In this document: piece by piece, positions 1 to 11,145 of the stretch
Layout: each line of letters starts with the position of its first letter
Position numbering within the stretch: the first letter of the stretch is position 1
Source of the DNA: Blattamonas nauphoetae
Taxonomy: Eukaryota > Preaxostyla > Oxymonadida
Direction: 5' to 3'
DNA: 64,000 nucleotides
Assembly: GCA_033064195.1 (NCBI GenBank)
Contig: JARBJD010000036.1
Coordinates: forward strand, 309,294 to 373,293
Position numbers and translations under genes: made by a program
The notes under the pieces: model-generated
Databases searched by the model: none
Told to the model about the DNA's origin: nothing
The model's input: only the letters and a program-made list of their open reading frames with translations

Positions 1-102
1 TGCAACGCTTTTATTTGCACAGAAAAGGAAACGTGAACGGAAGTGGAACAAAACAAAAGATATTGGATTAGGAAACAAGGAACTGAGATGTAGACATGAT
101 AC

Positions 103-3100
103 TCAAGGCAAATCAGAACCCCAGACAATAATTGAGCCGTCACGGCCTCCTGACACGAGTCTGTCATTGATAAGGATCATTGAGGTGATGCAGTCCTTGT
201 GGTTGGACCAGTCTTCTTCCTCAAGAAGTTGAAGGTCCTGCTTTGAGTATCCCTGCAAGTTGGCTTGGTCATCGAGGAGGGATGAATTGAAATTGTTGTC
301 GTCTGAAGAATGAAAAAAATGATGGAGATTAAGAATAAGAAGACGAATGAAGACAAAGAACGAAGGAGAATGGAGAGAAAAAAAGAAGATAAAATAGGGA
401 GAGAAAGAACGGGAAGACAGTGCATACATTCTACAATGTGGCTTGTCATTCCTGTTGATTCGTTTGTTACACTGCAGTTCGCCAGCCTTCGTGTGATCCG
501 TGTGCACGAAACATTTCGTCCGTCATTACTCCAGTTCCAGTGCCGGATGATCTTGTCGCTTCCAGCTGTGATAAGACAGTTGACCCCAGTCGGTGCGACC
601 AGAGCTCGAATTGACGGCTCTGGAATAAGATTGTAGGAATCTGCGGAATGGCCCACCATCTTCCCCTGAGACGGTGCTGGTGTAGTGACTGAGATCTGCG
701 CTGTTGTCTGAGCAGACGCTCCAACACTGCCGCATATTCCGAGTCCTTCAGAGGGGGAGAGGGCAATCGCTCTGTTCAGCCCAGTTGCGGCCCAAACGAG
801 AGGATATCCCGTCTGAGACGGCCGAGCTGCAGAGAACGAAGGATGAAGCTGAGCCATCGACAAAGACGGAAATGGAGTTGAGGAGACGGTGGACACAATG
901 TCTGTGATCGGAGAGCTATTCTCTGAGAGTGTCTGGTGAAGGGGAACACCAAAGCGGATATCCACGAGTGAGATTCGGCCCATGGATGTTCCAGCCACAA
1001 AATAGAGAGAATTGGGATCGACATCCAACGAGGTGACTCTTCCGCAGGCTGATGGCATGTGCACAACCCAGACAGTCTCGGCCACTCGTGGATCGATAAC
1101 GTGGATGTATCCGTTTGTGTTGGCATACACAACCATTGGCGATTGATTGATGAGGAATGACTTGACGCAGGAGACGCCGTTGTACAAGACGGGAAAAGAC
1201 GGGAAGATGGATTGGCGTGTGCCTGTTGAGAGGAGGAGGGAATAAGGTTGGGCATGGAGCAGGTCTGTTTCCGACGAGGCAATGCTATCTGTCGCTAGCT
1301 GCTTCAGAAGTTCAACGCCGCTCTGAATATCAACGAAGGAGAGCACGCCTGGCGAGTGTGTTGAGGCGGTCGAGGTTCCGTAGCAGAATGTTGTCCCGTC
1401 TGGAAGAAGCGTAGCGTGGTACTTCGTTGACGGCTCTTCGACTTGCTTCTTGTCGTTGTATAGGAGCGATTGGTTGGGTGCGTTGAACGACGACGCCATT
1501 TTGTAGGCCATGAGAGACTGGTGCGACTCTTCCCCACGTCGCATGAGACTGAGATCCCAGAGACGGACAAACCCATCGGAAGCGCAGGAGATGAAGAGGT
1601 TGTTATTTCCTGCGTGAGATTTCGACAGCGATGTGATTCCTTGTGAATGTTCGTTGAGAAATTGGACCTGACGAAGTTTGAGGGCCCATTCTGGTGTTGC
1701 GATGTGAGCGTTTGGAGAAGTCCCAGTTGGAGCTGGTATCATCCCAATCGGGGTGGAAATAAGAGTTGACGTTGTCAATTGTGAAGGTTCGTTTCGGACC
1801 GGAATTAACGATTTTTCAGACAGTGCTGAATACTCGTGTTGCGTCGAAAGGAGATCTTTGGAGATGTCTTTACTAGCAAGAGCGTTGTGATAAAGTCGGT
1901 CTCGAAAGAGGAAAAGGAGAATGAGATCATTTTGGGTGACAGGTGATGACAACTTCGACAGAAGTGCTGGTCGTCTGTGTGTTCGATTGTCGGAAAGAAT
2001 TTGCTGGGCTTGTTCAAACGCCATACTCAGACAAAGAGACGAAGTATCAGGATCGCACATCGGAGGTGTTGACGTGAAGAGAAAGTCAAGACATGCATCC
2101 CCAAAAGAATTCCGGAAGGCTCTTTCGATGCTGTCTTCCAGCTTGACTTTGTCCGACTTCTGTTCGGACGTGATGGTCTGGTGATGCGATTTGAGGATGT
2201 ACGAAGACGGGGCAGGAGAGAGAGCGAGACGGACGGGGTGAGTTGAAGTTTGGTCGTTGCGGAATTCTTCGATCAGACATTCAAGAACGGTTCGATACGC
2301 AAACCGAGAGATGGGCTGGATGAGGGCAGATGACAACAATCTGAGATCGTCCAATGGGACAGTGACTCCCATCAGCGGATCGAGGAACGGAATGACAGAC
2401 GGTTGGAGCTCGAGAAGGCTGTCGATCTCGCCAAGGGCGGTGGCGACACGGGTGATGAAGAGGACGGCTTCGTTGCGGATCCATGCATTGGGGTGGATCA
2501 CAAACCAGACCACGTCGTCAACACAGTCGACGAGAGCGGTGAGAAGGCTGTTTTCTCTTCTTCCGCAGATCGTCTGGTCGCACTCGGAGTCATATTCGGA
2601 ATCACCAGCTGGAAGAAGCATGGCAATGTCTGACAAGAGAGCGATGTCTCTTTGCAACACAAACTCGATTGGCTCAAAATGATTGCTGAGTCTCGACCGA
2701 ATTCTGCCAACGATTTCGATGGCAGCGTTCTGATTAGTTCGTGCAAGGGCGAGTAGAGGCTGAAGGAGCGAAACCCGAATAGGCCATTCGTTGATGTCGA
2801 TCAGAGACAGCAAGACGGATCTGAGATTCTCGTTGAAGGAGAGCGTTGGGAAGATATGAAGTGTTTGAGGAGATTGGAGGAAGATGAATCTGGTTGTAGC
2901 GTTGAGTCTGACGAGAACGGCAATCGAAGTTGTGATTGATTCGGCGAGGAGCTCGCGATGTCTGTGGTACTCGAGGTCCATCTCGTAAAACGTGGAAAAT
3001 CGCATAGCAGCGACGACGAGATGTGAGAAATGAGATGCGAGGGCGGCGTAGTTTGTGGAGAAGACAAATCGGCTCGCTGGTGGTTTGTCGTCCTCGATAC

Positions 3101-5590
3101 ACAGAGGCACATCGTGGCGGCCCTCCCATCGAATTTTGGTCGCTTTTCGGTCGCCTTCTGAGAGGATAGTGGTTCCTTTGAGCTGACCTTGTTGGGCGCC
3201 TTGTGTTTCGAGCGACGGGAGGATATTCGGAAAGACGTTGTCGACGAAAAAATGAATTTGGCCAGGGACTTCTTTGCGGATCAGCGAGAGGACATAGCAG
3301 AGTGTGCTGAACGATGTGTTGTAGATGGTCTGTGACGGACTGTTGTTGATCAGATAGATGAGCGCTGGGGCAACGTATTGGAGGATCGACTCATCATCCA
3401 AAAAGGGAGAGAGGGCACAGACGAGATTCAGTCCATATCGTTGCAGTTGGAGGTTGTTGACGGTGACAAAGAGCGAGCGGAGGATGATGATGTAGATGAG
3501 ATACTCGGGGTGGTTGGGAGGGAGGAGTGAGTTTCCCTCGGGCTTATTTGATTGTTGGAGGGAAGAGATGACATCGGAGACGGTATGGTTGGGGTTGATT
3601 GTTGTCTGAAAGCCTCTCGAGCAGTGAAAGTGTTGGATGGAGTCAACGATGGAAAATGGCGATGACACCTTTGTGAGCGAAGAGACGGTGTGTTGTTTTG
3701 TGAACGAAATATAATCTTGACTCTGTTGCTTGATTGGGATCCGATCTCGGATTCTGAGCCCCTGTTTTCGGCCGCCTTTGTCTGCCTCTTGAGTCTCGCT
3801 TTGTTTCTCCCATTCAAGCCAATCAATCGGGGCGGAATGGCTCCCTTTTCTGGAAAAGGCGATTGCACACGTGTCGCAGGAACAGACAAGTCCGCTCGAG
3901 GCTCGTGGAGCAACGGACATGATGGGCCATCTGATCGAATGAGGATGATCGGACGTTGATTGAGACGACGGCTGAACGCGGTTCTCTTGGTTGGCCCTCT
4001 GGGTTTCCCTGTCATCCAACTTCTCCACAACGTTTATAAGAGATTGGAGTTCGTTTTCTCGATTGAGAGATTGAAGGAAATGGTGTGGAGCAAGGGTCGA
4101 GGACGAATCTGGGACAAAGATGTCTTCTGGTGTAGTTATCACTTCTGATTCTCGAATAAGTTGAGAAAGGTCGTCTAAGATCGGTGTGCTTTCTCGATAT
4201 GGCGGATGTTTCAGATCAATGTCAGTTTGATTCGAGAAACTTGCCTGAAAGTTATTGGCTGTTTTCTCCACACCAAATAAAATGCCTAACGACTCGTCTG
4301 TCATAAGCTGGAGAAAATGGAGACAAGAAAAGAAATACATTGCCTAAAATGGAACTAAGTTCACTCTTTCCAGGAATAGATACAATTTGATGTAGTTTTT
4401 GGAAAAATGGCGGGAAAATTGGGTTGTCGTCAACTCTGATTATCTATTAGAAGGAACATGGCAAACGTCATCGTAAGATATCCTTCAATAGAGAGTCTGT
4501 TCGATGGTTTAGGATCGATCATTGACTTAACAAGTTCAGCAATGTCATGTGGTAATTGAGCAAGTGAATCAGTTGGATAGTACGATCCTTGCTTATATTG
4601 AAGTAATGTGGACAAGGTAAAAAGGGGGTAGCCTGTAAAGATTTCAGCAATCACACAGCCGCAGCTAAAGACGTCAGCCTCCTTTGCGAATTGTAGATCA
4701 AAACTATGTGATTGGGCAGTTGTCTGCTGAGATAATTTGGGCATGTGCTGAGAATATTCACGAATCATTTTCAGTTCCTCTTCACTACCATCGTAAAAAC
4801 GTTCAGGGCTGATGGTGCATGCCTGTTCCGGCAATATCTGTTTGCTAGGTGTCCACTCAAAGAAAGCATTTCGATATAGTGTGGATGAAGAATTCTGTGA
4901 AGGAAAATGAAGGAATAGAGCTCATGCATAAGGGAGGAACATTGGTTTTTGGTTCAATATGTCCGCAAGCATTAACCAACCCCATGATGTGAGTAAACAA
5001 TTGGTTGAACGGATGTTTCCATGGTAGATTCCATTGTGATGGAGTATATGAACAGCTTGGAGTAGTTGATAAGAAAACCATTTTCTCTCTGATGGACGAA
5101 GTCGGGGGGACGAACTTTGGAGAAATACTTAAAGTCAAAAACAGACTTTATTCGTTGGGTCAGTGACAACGGGAGGTAAGGCCGTTGAACGACAACATAA
5201 TCTCGAATTTCGTGAATGTGTCTTGGGAGGAGAACATTCTGTAGGCACTTTGAGGGGAGTGCATTGGCCAAATCTGTTGAAGAATTGATAAATGAAAGTT
5301 AAATATGATTGAGAAAGTCGACCTTTGTGTCTTTGCAAAGCCTCTGATGGGTTTATGAATCCAGTATTAGACAAAGTCATTTTTACTACAACCGGGGTGC
5401 TTTTATCTGATGCCAAAAAAGTGGAACTCGCTAACCCACCACCTCCAAGGCAATTGTTTATTTCCTCTATTCCATCTTGTTTGATATTCGGGTCGAACTG
5501 AAGATTGTTGTGTGTGGAGTATGCTTTGAAGGCTATGTTCCAGACATTCAGTGTTTTTGTGATGTTTGTGTGACGAGCATGATCTGACAT
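103..5590 (-). CDS. VPS15: VPS15 / PIK3R4-like regulatory kinase of the VPS34 PI3-kinase complex
   Basis: Scaffold and pseudokinase-like partner of VPS34, which makes PI3P on endosomes and autophagosomes. The domain order is the family's: an N-terminal kinase domain (about 5590-4340), HEAT repeats (about 3600-2300; the motif HPNAWIRNEAVLFI is close to the human HPNLWIRYGAVGFI) and C-terminal WD40 repeats (about 1700-103) ending in SGGRDGSIIVW. The kinase domain has a Gly-rich loop (CLGGGG), SPERF, and DVFSCGCVIAEIFTGYPLF as in human DVFS-GCVIAELFT. The catalytic loop reads HGN where the family has HGD; the next metal-site Asp lies in LADI. Exons inferred: 103-302, 428-4307, 4339-4435, 4467-4894, then several up to 5590. 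Two introns (4308-4338 and 4436-4466) are 31 nt. The start is the ATG at 5590. It lacks Gly2, so no myristoylation signal is visible. The gene is divergent from the meckelin-like gene, with 45 bp between start codons. Confidence 0.9.
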
Positions 5591-5635
5591 GTGTGTTTGT
5601 CACCGAAAGAGGAAAGACGACGAGAAACCAGAGAA

Positions 5636-7444
5636 ATGGCCCATTCCGGAATGATCTTCATTTTTCTACTCACTGGAATCTCGGCAAATGATATTCAGAA
5701 CGATATTATTCCTCACACACCATCTTTACGTTCTGCTAAGTCAAAATTAGGCGATAGAATTCAAAGTGAAACAAGTGTTCAGGAAATTGTGGCATTCGAC
5801 GATTTGAATCATACACAATATGATTTTGTTTGTATCTCATCAATTTGACACCACACGTCCTTTTATTATCTCTTATTTTGAAAGGGCCCCGTTCAGAGCA
5901 ATCAGACGACGTCCAAGGTGATGCTCGTTTATATCATCCTGTTCTACATCGTTGTGGGTGTTGCTTTTATTGTGTCAATAGTCCGATGCTTTTGTGTCTA
6001 TCGCGAAGAACAAGCTCAAGATATCACCCCTGTTGTATGTTCACTATCTATCAATTAATCAGCAATGTAGATTCTGATCAGATTTGTCATCGTCCTATTT
6101 GAGACATATGGTAACTTGCTCATGTTTTTAAATGCTGTGTACTCAATTATCTGGTTTATCGCATATACTGGGTATAGAAGTACGTACACAGATCCTACGC
6201 CTACTTGGTTCTGGACTGTCACAATTGTCGCAATATCTTTAAAATTTGTGAGTTTTGTGTACACTTTGGGAGAACAGTGCACACATGATCTCTTTTTTAT
6301 TGACTGGGAAAGACCAAAAGGCTTAATTCAAGTTGTTCTTCTCTTTCTTTCATTCTCTGACAGGCTGAAGGCACGACTGATGTGGTTCAGGCGAATCCGT
6401 CCATCTTTCGACATTTGGCACTTTGCGAGAAATGGGGACAACTTCAGGCAAGACGCCAAACGTCGTCGACGCTGTCGATGCTCGTGGTCTGTCTCGTTCT
6501 CACTCTCTCGACGGGCCTCCAATTTGAGCAAGGGTCTCTCTCAGGCAGTCTCCTCCGCACGGCCCCACGCTTTGGTTTTGAAGTCTTGATTTGGGTTGGA
6601 ACGTCTGTGGTTCAGTACCTCTTCATGAACGTGTTCTACTACCGCTTCGTCCGAAACCCGTGGATCGACTTTGTGGAGGACTGCTGCCTGTCTAACACCA
6701 GTCTGATTCTCCTCCCGCGTCGTCAGCACGGCTACTACATTCATGGGAAAGGTGTCCATCCTTACTCCGAGGTAGGCATGCTGGAAGTGCTGCAGAACGT
6801 CCAAGCTGAGAAAGACAAGACAACTGCGCTGCGCGGACTGATCCCGAACGACAACACCATCACGTTTGAAGTGTATCTTCAACGAGGCGTTCGACAGGAA
6901 TACGACACGTCCTATCTCCAGGCGACTGAAGCGGTATTTCCTTCTTTCTTCAATCTGTTCAGTTGAGCAGCAACATCAGCACTCGTGTCGGCGGGAACAA
7001 TCACAGACTCGATGAGGCGATTGTCCAATCAGCGACGTCTTACGACAGTCTCAACAAGTTCTTCCGAAGCTGGATTGAGCGCCTCCAGAGCACTCAGGAA
7101 ATCGAGGTGCGGTCAACAACGATGATGGATCGTCTCATCAGCTTCCCTCCGAATCTCAACGAAAGCCACGCATCCATCTTCTTCCGAGGTATCGTCGTTT
7201 TCGCGTCATCTTTTCAGATTCTGATGAGGACCACTTCCGATCAGTGACAATTGGCGGTGTTGAATGGAGCTTCATCTTCATTGAACTGTTCATCTTCATG
7301 TGCTGTGACTTCTTGACGCAGAACAGGTCCGTTTGCTCCTTCATCGCAACCTGGGTTCTGTCCAAAGCCATTCTCTTCCTCAGAGGGTACATGGGGAAGG
7401 TGAACATCAAAAAGAAGACGATGACTGACCACAGACTCTTCTGA
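5636..7444 (+). CDS. TMEM67: Meckelin (TMEM67/MKS3)-like protein, C-terminal core only
   Basis: Meckelin is a multi-pass receptor of the ciliary transition zone. Six exons fit in phase: 5636-5827, 5885-6034, 6071-6331, 6364-6933, 6963-7188 and 7218-7444, giving 541 aa. Family signatures are FFIDWERPKG, GYYIHGKGVHPYSE (human GYYIHGRSVHGHA), RGLIPNDNTITFE and the terminal KTMTDHRLF (human KTLVDQRFLI). Membrane segments follow from about residue 75. Human meckelin is about 995 aa, and about half of that is a Cys-rich extracellular region. Here only a short signal-peptide-like start (MIFIFLLTGISA) and about 50 residues precede the first TM segment, and the divergent VPS15 start lies just upstream, so the ectodomain cannot be encoded nearby. 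The start is the ATG at 5636; the reading frame extends a little upstream but without an ATG. Confidence 0.87.
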
Positions 7445-7945
7445 GCCTCTTTCTTTGCATTTGGGAGAAAATTTTTGAAAACTTGCTGAAACCAGCCTCC
7501 GTACCACTTTTTCCAAACTTTGCATAATCGAGGAGGTGTCGTGAATGAACATGATAAGATGCTTCATTTCATGATTTTGTGGATAGCATCAAGATACGGT
7601 CCATTTTGTTTCTCACTCGTTTTCTCACACTTTAGAAATATTTGTCGTCTAGTTATTGATTTAAATAGTCTTAAAACGAAAAATAAGATGTTTCCACGAA
7701 ACAAAGTTCAGTTTTACGGCTTAGATCGTTTTTTCACATGTTTTTTCAATCTATGCCCAAACACAAAAATTTTGAAGATTTATGCAGTCAGAGTCCTCTT
7801 CATTCTGATTAAGACAAAAAATCGTGAGATACATCTCAATTAAGAGCGTGGGTACGCTGCCAAGTTTTCAAAAATTTTCTCCCATTTCACATATTTCTTC
7901 ATTCGCTTCAGAAACAAAAGATGGATGAAATGGGTGAGATGAGTT
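7445..7945. other. AT-rich intergenic stretch with a long-range inverted repeat
   Basis: No convincing gene is visible between the meckelin-like stop and the MCM2 stop (convergent 3' ends). The plus-strand open frame at 7520-7843 has no recognisable content. The stretch is dominated by a perfect 23-bp inverted repeat, annotated separately. Confidence 0.6.
7463..7883. repeat. 421-bp unit bounded by perfect 23-bp inverted repeats (MITE-like)
   Basis: Positions 7463-7485 are the exact reverse complement of 7861-7883. The unit is flanked by a 4-bp direct repeat, attt (7459-7462 and 7884-7887), which could be a target-site duplication but is short enough to be chance. The interior is AT-rich with no coding content. 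This fits a small non-autonomous DNA transposon, or less likely a hairpin-forming 3' region shared by two convergent genes. Confidence 0.45.
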
Positions 7946-10883
7946 TTATTTAAGAATGACTCGGTGGACAAGTTTGAGGACACCGTTTTCGTTGATTGAA
8001 TTGAATCCACTCTCCTTGAACTCCTTCGAGCGAATGAACTGGTCGATGTCTTGGCTAAGGTTCTGCTCCCGGGCACGATTGGAGAAATCACCCATCCTAA
8101 TTTCAACCAGCACATCAGTTCCACTTCTGGCCTTGTTCACCTTAATAGCTTCCTGCTCCATCTGCCTCAGAAGGTGGACAAGCGCCACATTATCTGACCC
8201 GAATGGTCGGATGTACTCTGAGAACTCTCCCCTCAGCCTATTTCGTGCATTTGCGGTTTGGGTTGAGATGAACGAGTGAAGGAATGTTTTGACAGCATTG
8301 TTCACATCGCCCATTGTCACTTGTGGCGACAGCCTTAGTTTGGCAAAGGCGACCGAGATTCGCAGGATGGCATTGAGGTCACGCGGGGTCGCTGTCGACG
8401 TTCCGCTGACTTGGTTGGAAACTGTTCGTATCTTTGGATATAATTGCTTGAGCATCTCCTCGTCGAAGTCGGTTGGAAGTCTGGCCTGGATGATGTGAGC
8501 CCGTTGCAGGTACTTCTTCAGGATGTGTTGTGGGATGATGTCGTATGAATTGGTCGAACTCGGCATTCGGTCGAATGGGTCGTTTTCTGTTGGGATGTAG
8601 TCAGGGTGTTGTCGACGATGGTTCTTCATGACGAAGTCAGCCATCCTTTCATCAACTTCCTTGTTGATTTTGTCACGCACGATGCATTGCAGGTCGAAAC
8701 GGGACAAAAGCGCAGAGTTCATCTCAAGATTCTGCTCAAACGTTTTTTGTGGGTTGAACTTGCTTCCAATCGGGTTGGCAGCTGCGATCACCGAACATTC
8801 TGCCTTCAAAACGGCAACAATTCCGGCTTTCGAGATGGAAATTGTCTGCTGTTCCATGGCCTCGTACAGAGACGTCCGATCTTTGTCTGTCATCTTGTCA
8901 AACTCATCGATCAAACAGATGCCTTCATTGGCCAACACCAAAGCTCCTCCCTCCAACGTCCACTCTCCTGTGAGCGGGTCCTTTCGAACGGCTGCTGTGA
9001 GACCGACAGCGGAAGCACCACGACCAGTCGTTCGCACCACGCGAGATCCTGTCAGCTCAACCCATTTCAGGATTTGAGATTTAGCGGTGGCAGGGTCACC
9101 GACGATGAGCACGTTGATGTCTCCTCGAATGCGATGCTCTGCCCTGTCCCCAGGTGTTCCGCCAACCATAGCAAGGCACACAGCCCTCTTCAATTCTTCA
9201 TTCCCATAGACAGAAGGCGCGACTGACGCAAAGATGCGTTCGGCGATGTCTGGTTTCTTTGAGAGCTCTGTTATAGCGGCTTCTTCCTCATCAGTGAGGA
9301 GTTGGCTTCCTGCTCCGGTCTGCTCCGATTGTTTGAGGGCGACTCTGTTGGCCTCAATTCGAGTCGAAAAGACAGGAAACCCATTCTGTCGGTTCATTCC
9401 GGCGTCGTATTGGTTGACATAGATGCCAATCACCTCGATTTCTTCGCCAGGCTTGCACGAGTCGATCAAGTCGTTCACAAGCACAACCTCTTTGCTTCGC
9501 GGCAGTCGTCCTGGTTCCAGAGTGTTTGGGGATTCCTGGAGAGTGATCCGTTGGTAGCGCCGATAGACTGTTCCCTCTTCGTTGATGAGGAACGGCCCCT
9601 TCGAGCCACACATCTCGCAATGCTGGATTTTGATCTTGTCGCCAATCGCGTTGAACGGTCCGATGACTGTCTGGCAACTCAGACAGGTGAACTTCACATT
9701 CATCGCTTGGGTGAAGACTCCAGAGCGTCTGGTGACAACCCCGGATGTTCGGATGAGGGAATCAAGATGTTTTTGTCGGAGAGTCGCGAGGGGGTCTTCA
9801 ATCACGAGATTTGAAATGCGGACGTTGATTTGTGAAGCAACCAAATAGTAATGTTTGTATCGAAGCATGACAACATGTGTGGCAGCATCATCAAAAATGG
9901 CGAGGATATGCTTTGGGGCTTCGAGGAGGAAAAGAGCTAAAATGTTGCTGAACTGGTATAGATGATCGTAACGCACTTCAATACTGCTCTTGTTTTCGTT
10001 AGTGCGCTGTTTTATTACATCTGCATAATACGAGTTTCCGTCCTTCGGTTTGTGTCCTTCTGGGTTGAATGTGACCAAAAATTCCACAAGTTGACGGAGG
10101 GCTTCTGTTTTGACTTCGACTTTCAAAAATGCCTCGCGAGGATCAGTGATAGTTGTCAGATCGAATCTGTCTTGGGTTAATTCATGATGAAATCCTTCCT
10201 GACCATAAGCCACTCCAATCTTTACATTCCCCTCAGAACCATCTTCCTGCTCACCAAAATGCGGACCGCTTTGACTTTGTAATGTATTAAAATCGATATC
10301 GGCACCGCTACCGGGCTGGGACATACCTGTCGATGGTATGTCAGATGTTCCCATGCTCAGCGGGAGACTGGAGCCTTCTGAATCCAAATCAATGCCATAG
10401 GCCTTTGGGACTGTTGAAAACGAAGATTGAGCACCTCTTCCAGTCTCTCCAATTCCTTGACGCCGGAACATTCGCCGCTCTCTTTGCCGATCTCTCTTTC
10501 TCATCGCTTTCTCTGCCTCTTCACGAGCAATTGGCTGAAAAGGAGTGAATAGAGCAAAAATGCTGAAATACATACATCTATTCGATCGTAATTCTGATTA
10601 TCCAACTGGCTTTCATCATAATTGTCAAGCCTTTCATTCGGCTCGTAATCTCTGAACAATATAGATTTAGAAAACCCAGAAAGAGAGAGGAGAAACATAC
10701 CTAGCCATATCTTCGTCAAATAGATCCTCGCCAGATTCTTCAGAAGAGTGATCACTATCTTCACGAATCATCCGTTCATCCCTTGACATAAGGAAAATAA
10801 CAAATGGATATTTATTGAAAATGAAATAAAGAATGGAGATACTCCTCTGTAACTTCTGGAAGTCTTGTAGGTTTTGGAGGCAT
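7946..10883 (-). CDS. MCM2: MCM2, subunit of the replicative MCM2-7 helicase
   Basis: Part of the hexameric helicase that unwinds DNA at replication origins. Four exons fit in phase: 10843-10883, 10701-10781, 10576-10651 and 7946-10534, giving about 928 aa (human 904). Evidence includes the acidic N-terminus, the MCM2-type block DYEPNERLDNYDES followed by EEAEKAMRKRDRQRERRM, a C2-C2 zinc finger (CLSC and CEMC), Walker A GDPATAKS, Walker B CLIDEFDKM, the MCM2-typical EAMEQQTISISKAGI and the arginine-finger motif SRFD. The family is told from other MCMs by the N-terminal block and the exact wording around Walker B. The start is the ATG at 10883, directly preceded by a ttcag, so an upstream 5' intron is possible. 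Confidence 0.95.
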
Positions 10884-11145
10884 CTGAAAGAGTGGATTGT
10901 GTTCAAATTGAATAAGAAAGTAAGGTTCCGATCATCAAACTTTCTCTACCAATTCGAGTACTGATGCTTGAATCTCGTGACCACTGATTCTCCTCAGAAA
11001 TACCCAGCTAATAGAGAATCGTGAAGGACGGATACCTCAGGAAGACTGACCAGTAATTCGTCTTTTTCCGATCTCACCTAACCACAGTTTTTCTTTTTGT
11101 TCCTTCTTTTGTTCACGGGGTTCTCACCGCTTCCTCTATCAAACA

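Noticed and set aside
7520-7843. 107-codon plus-strand open frame in the meckelin-MCM2 gap
   Set aside because: AT-rich composition, no conserved motif, lies inside the inverted-repeat-bounded unit.
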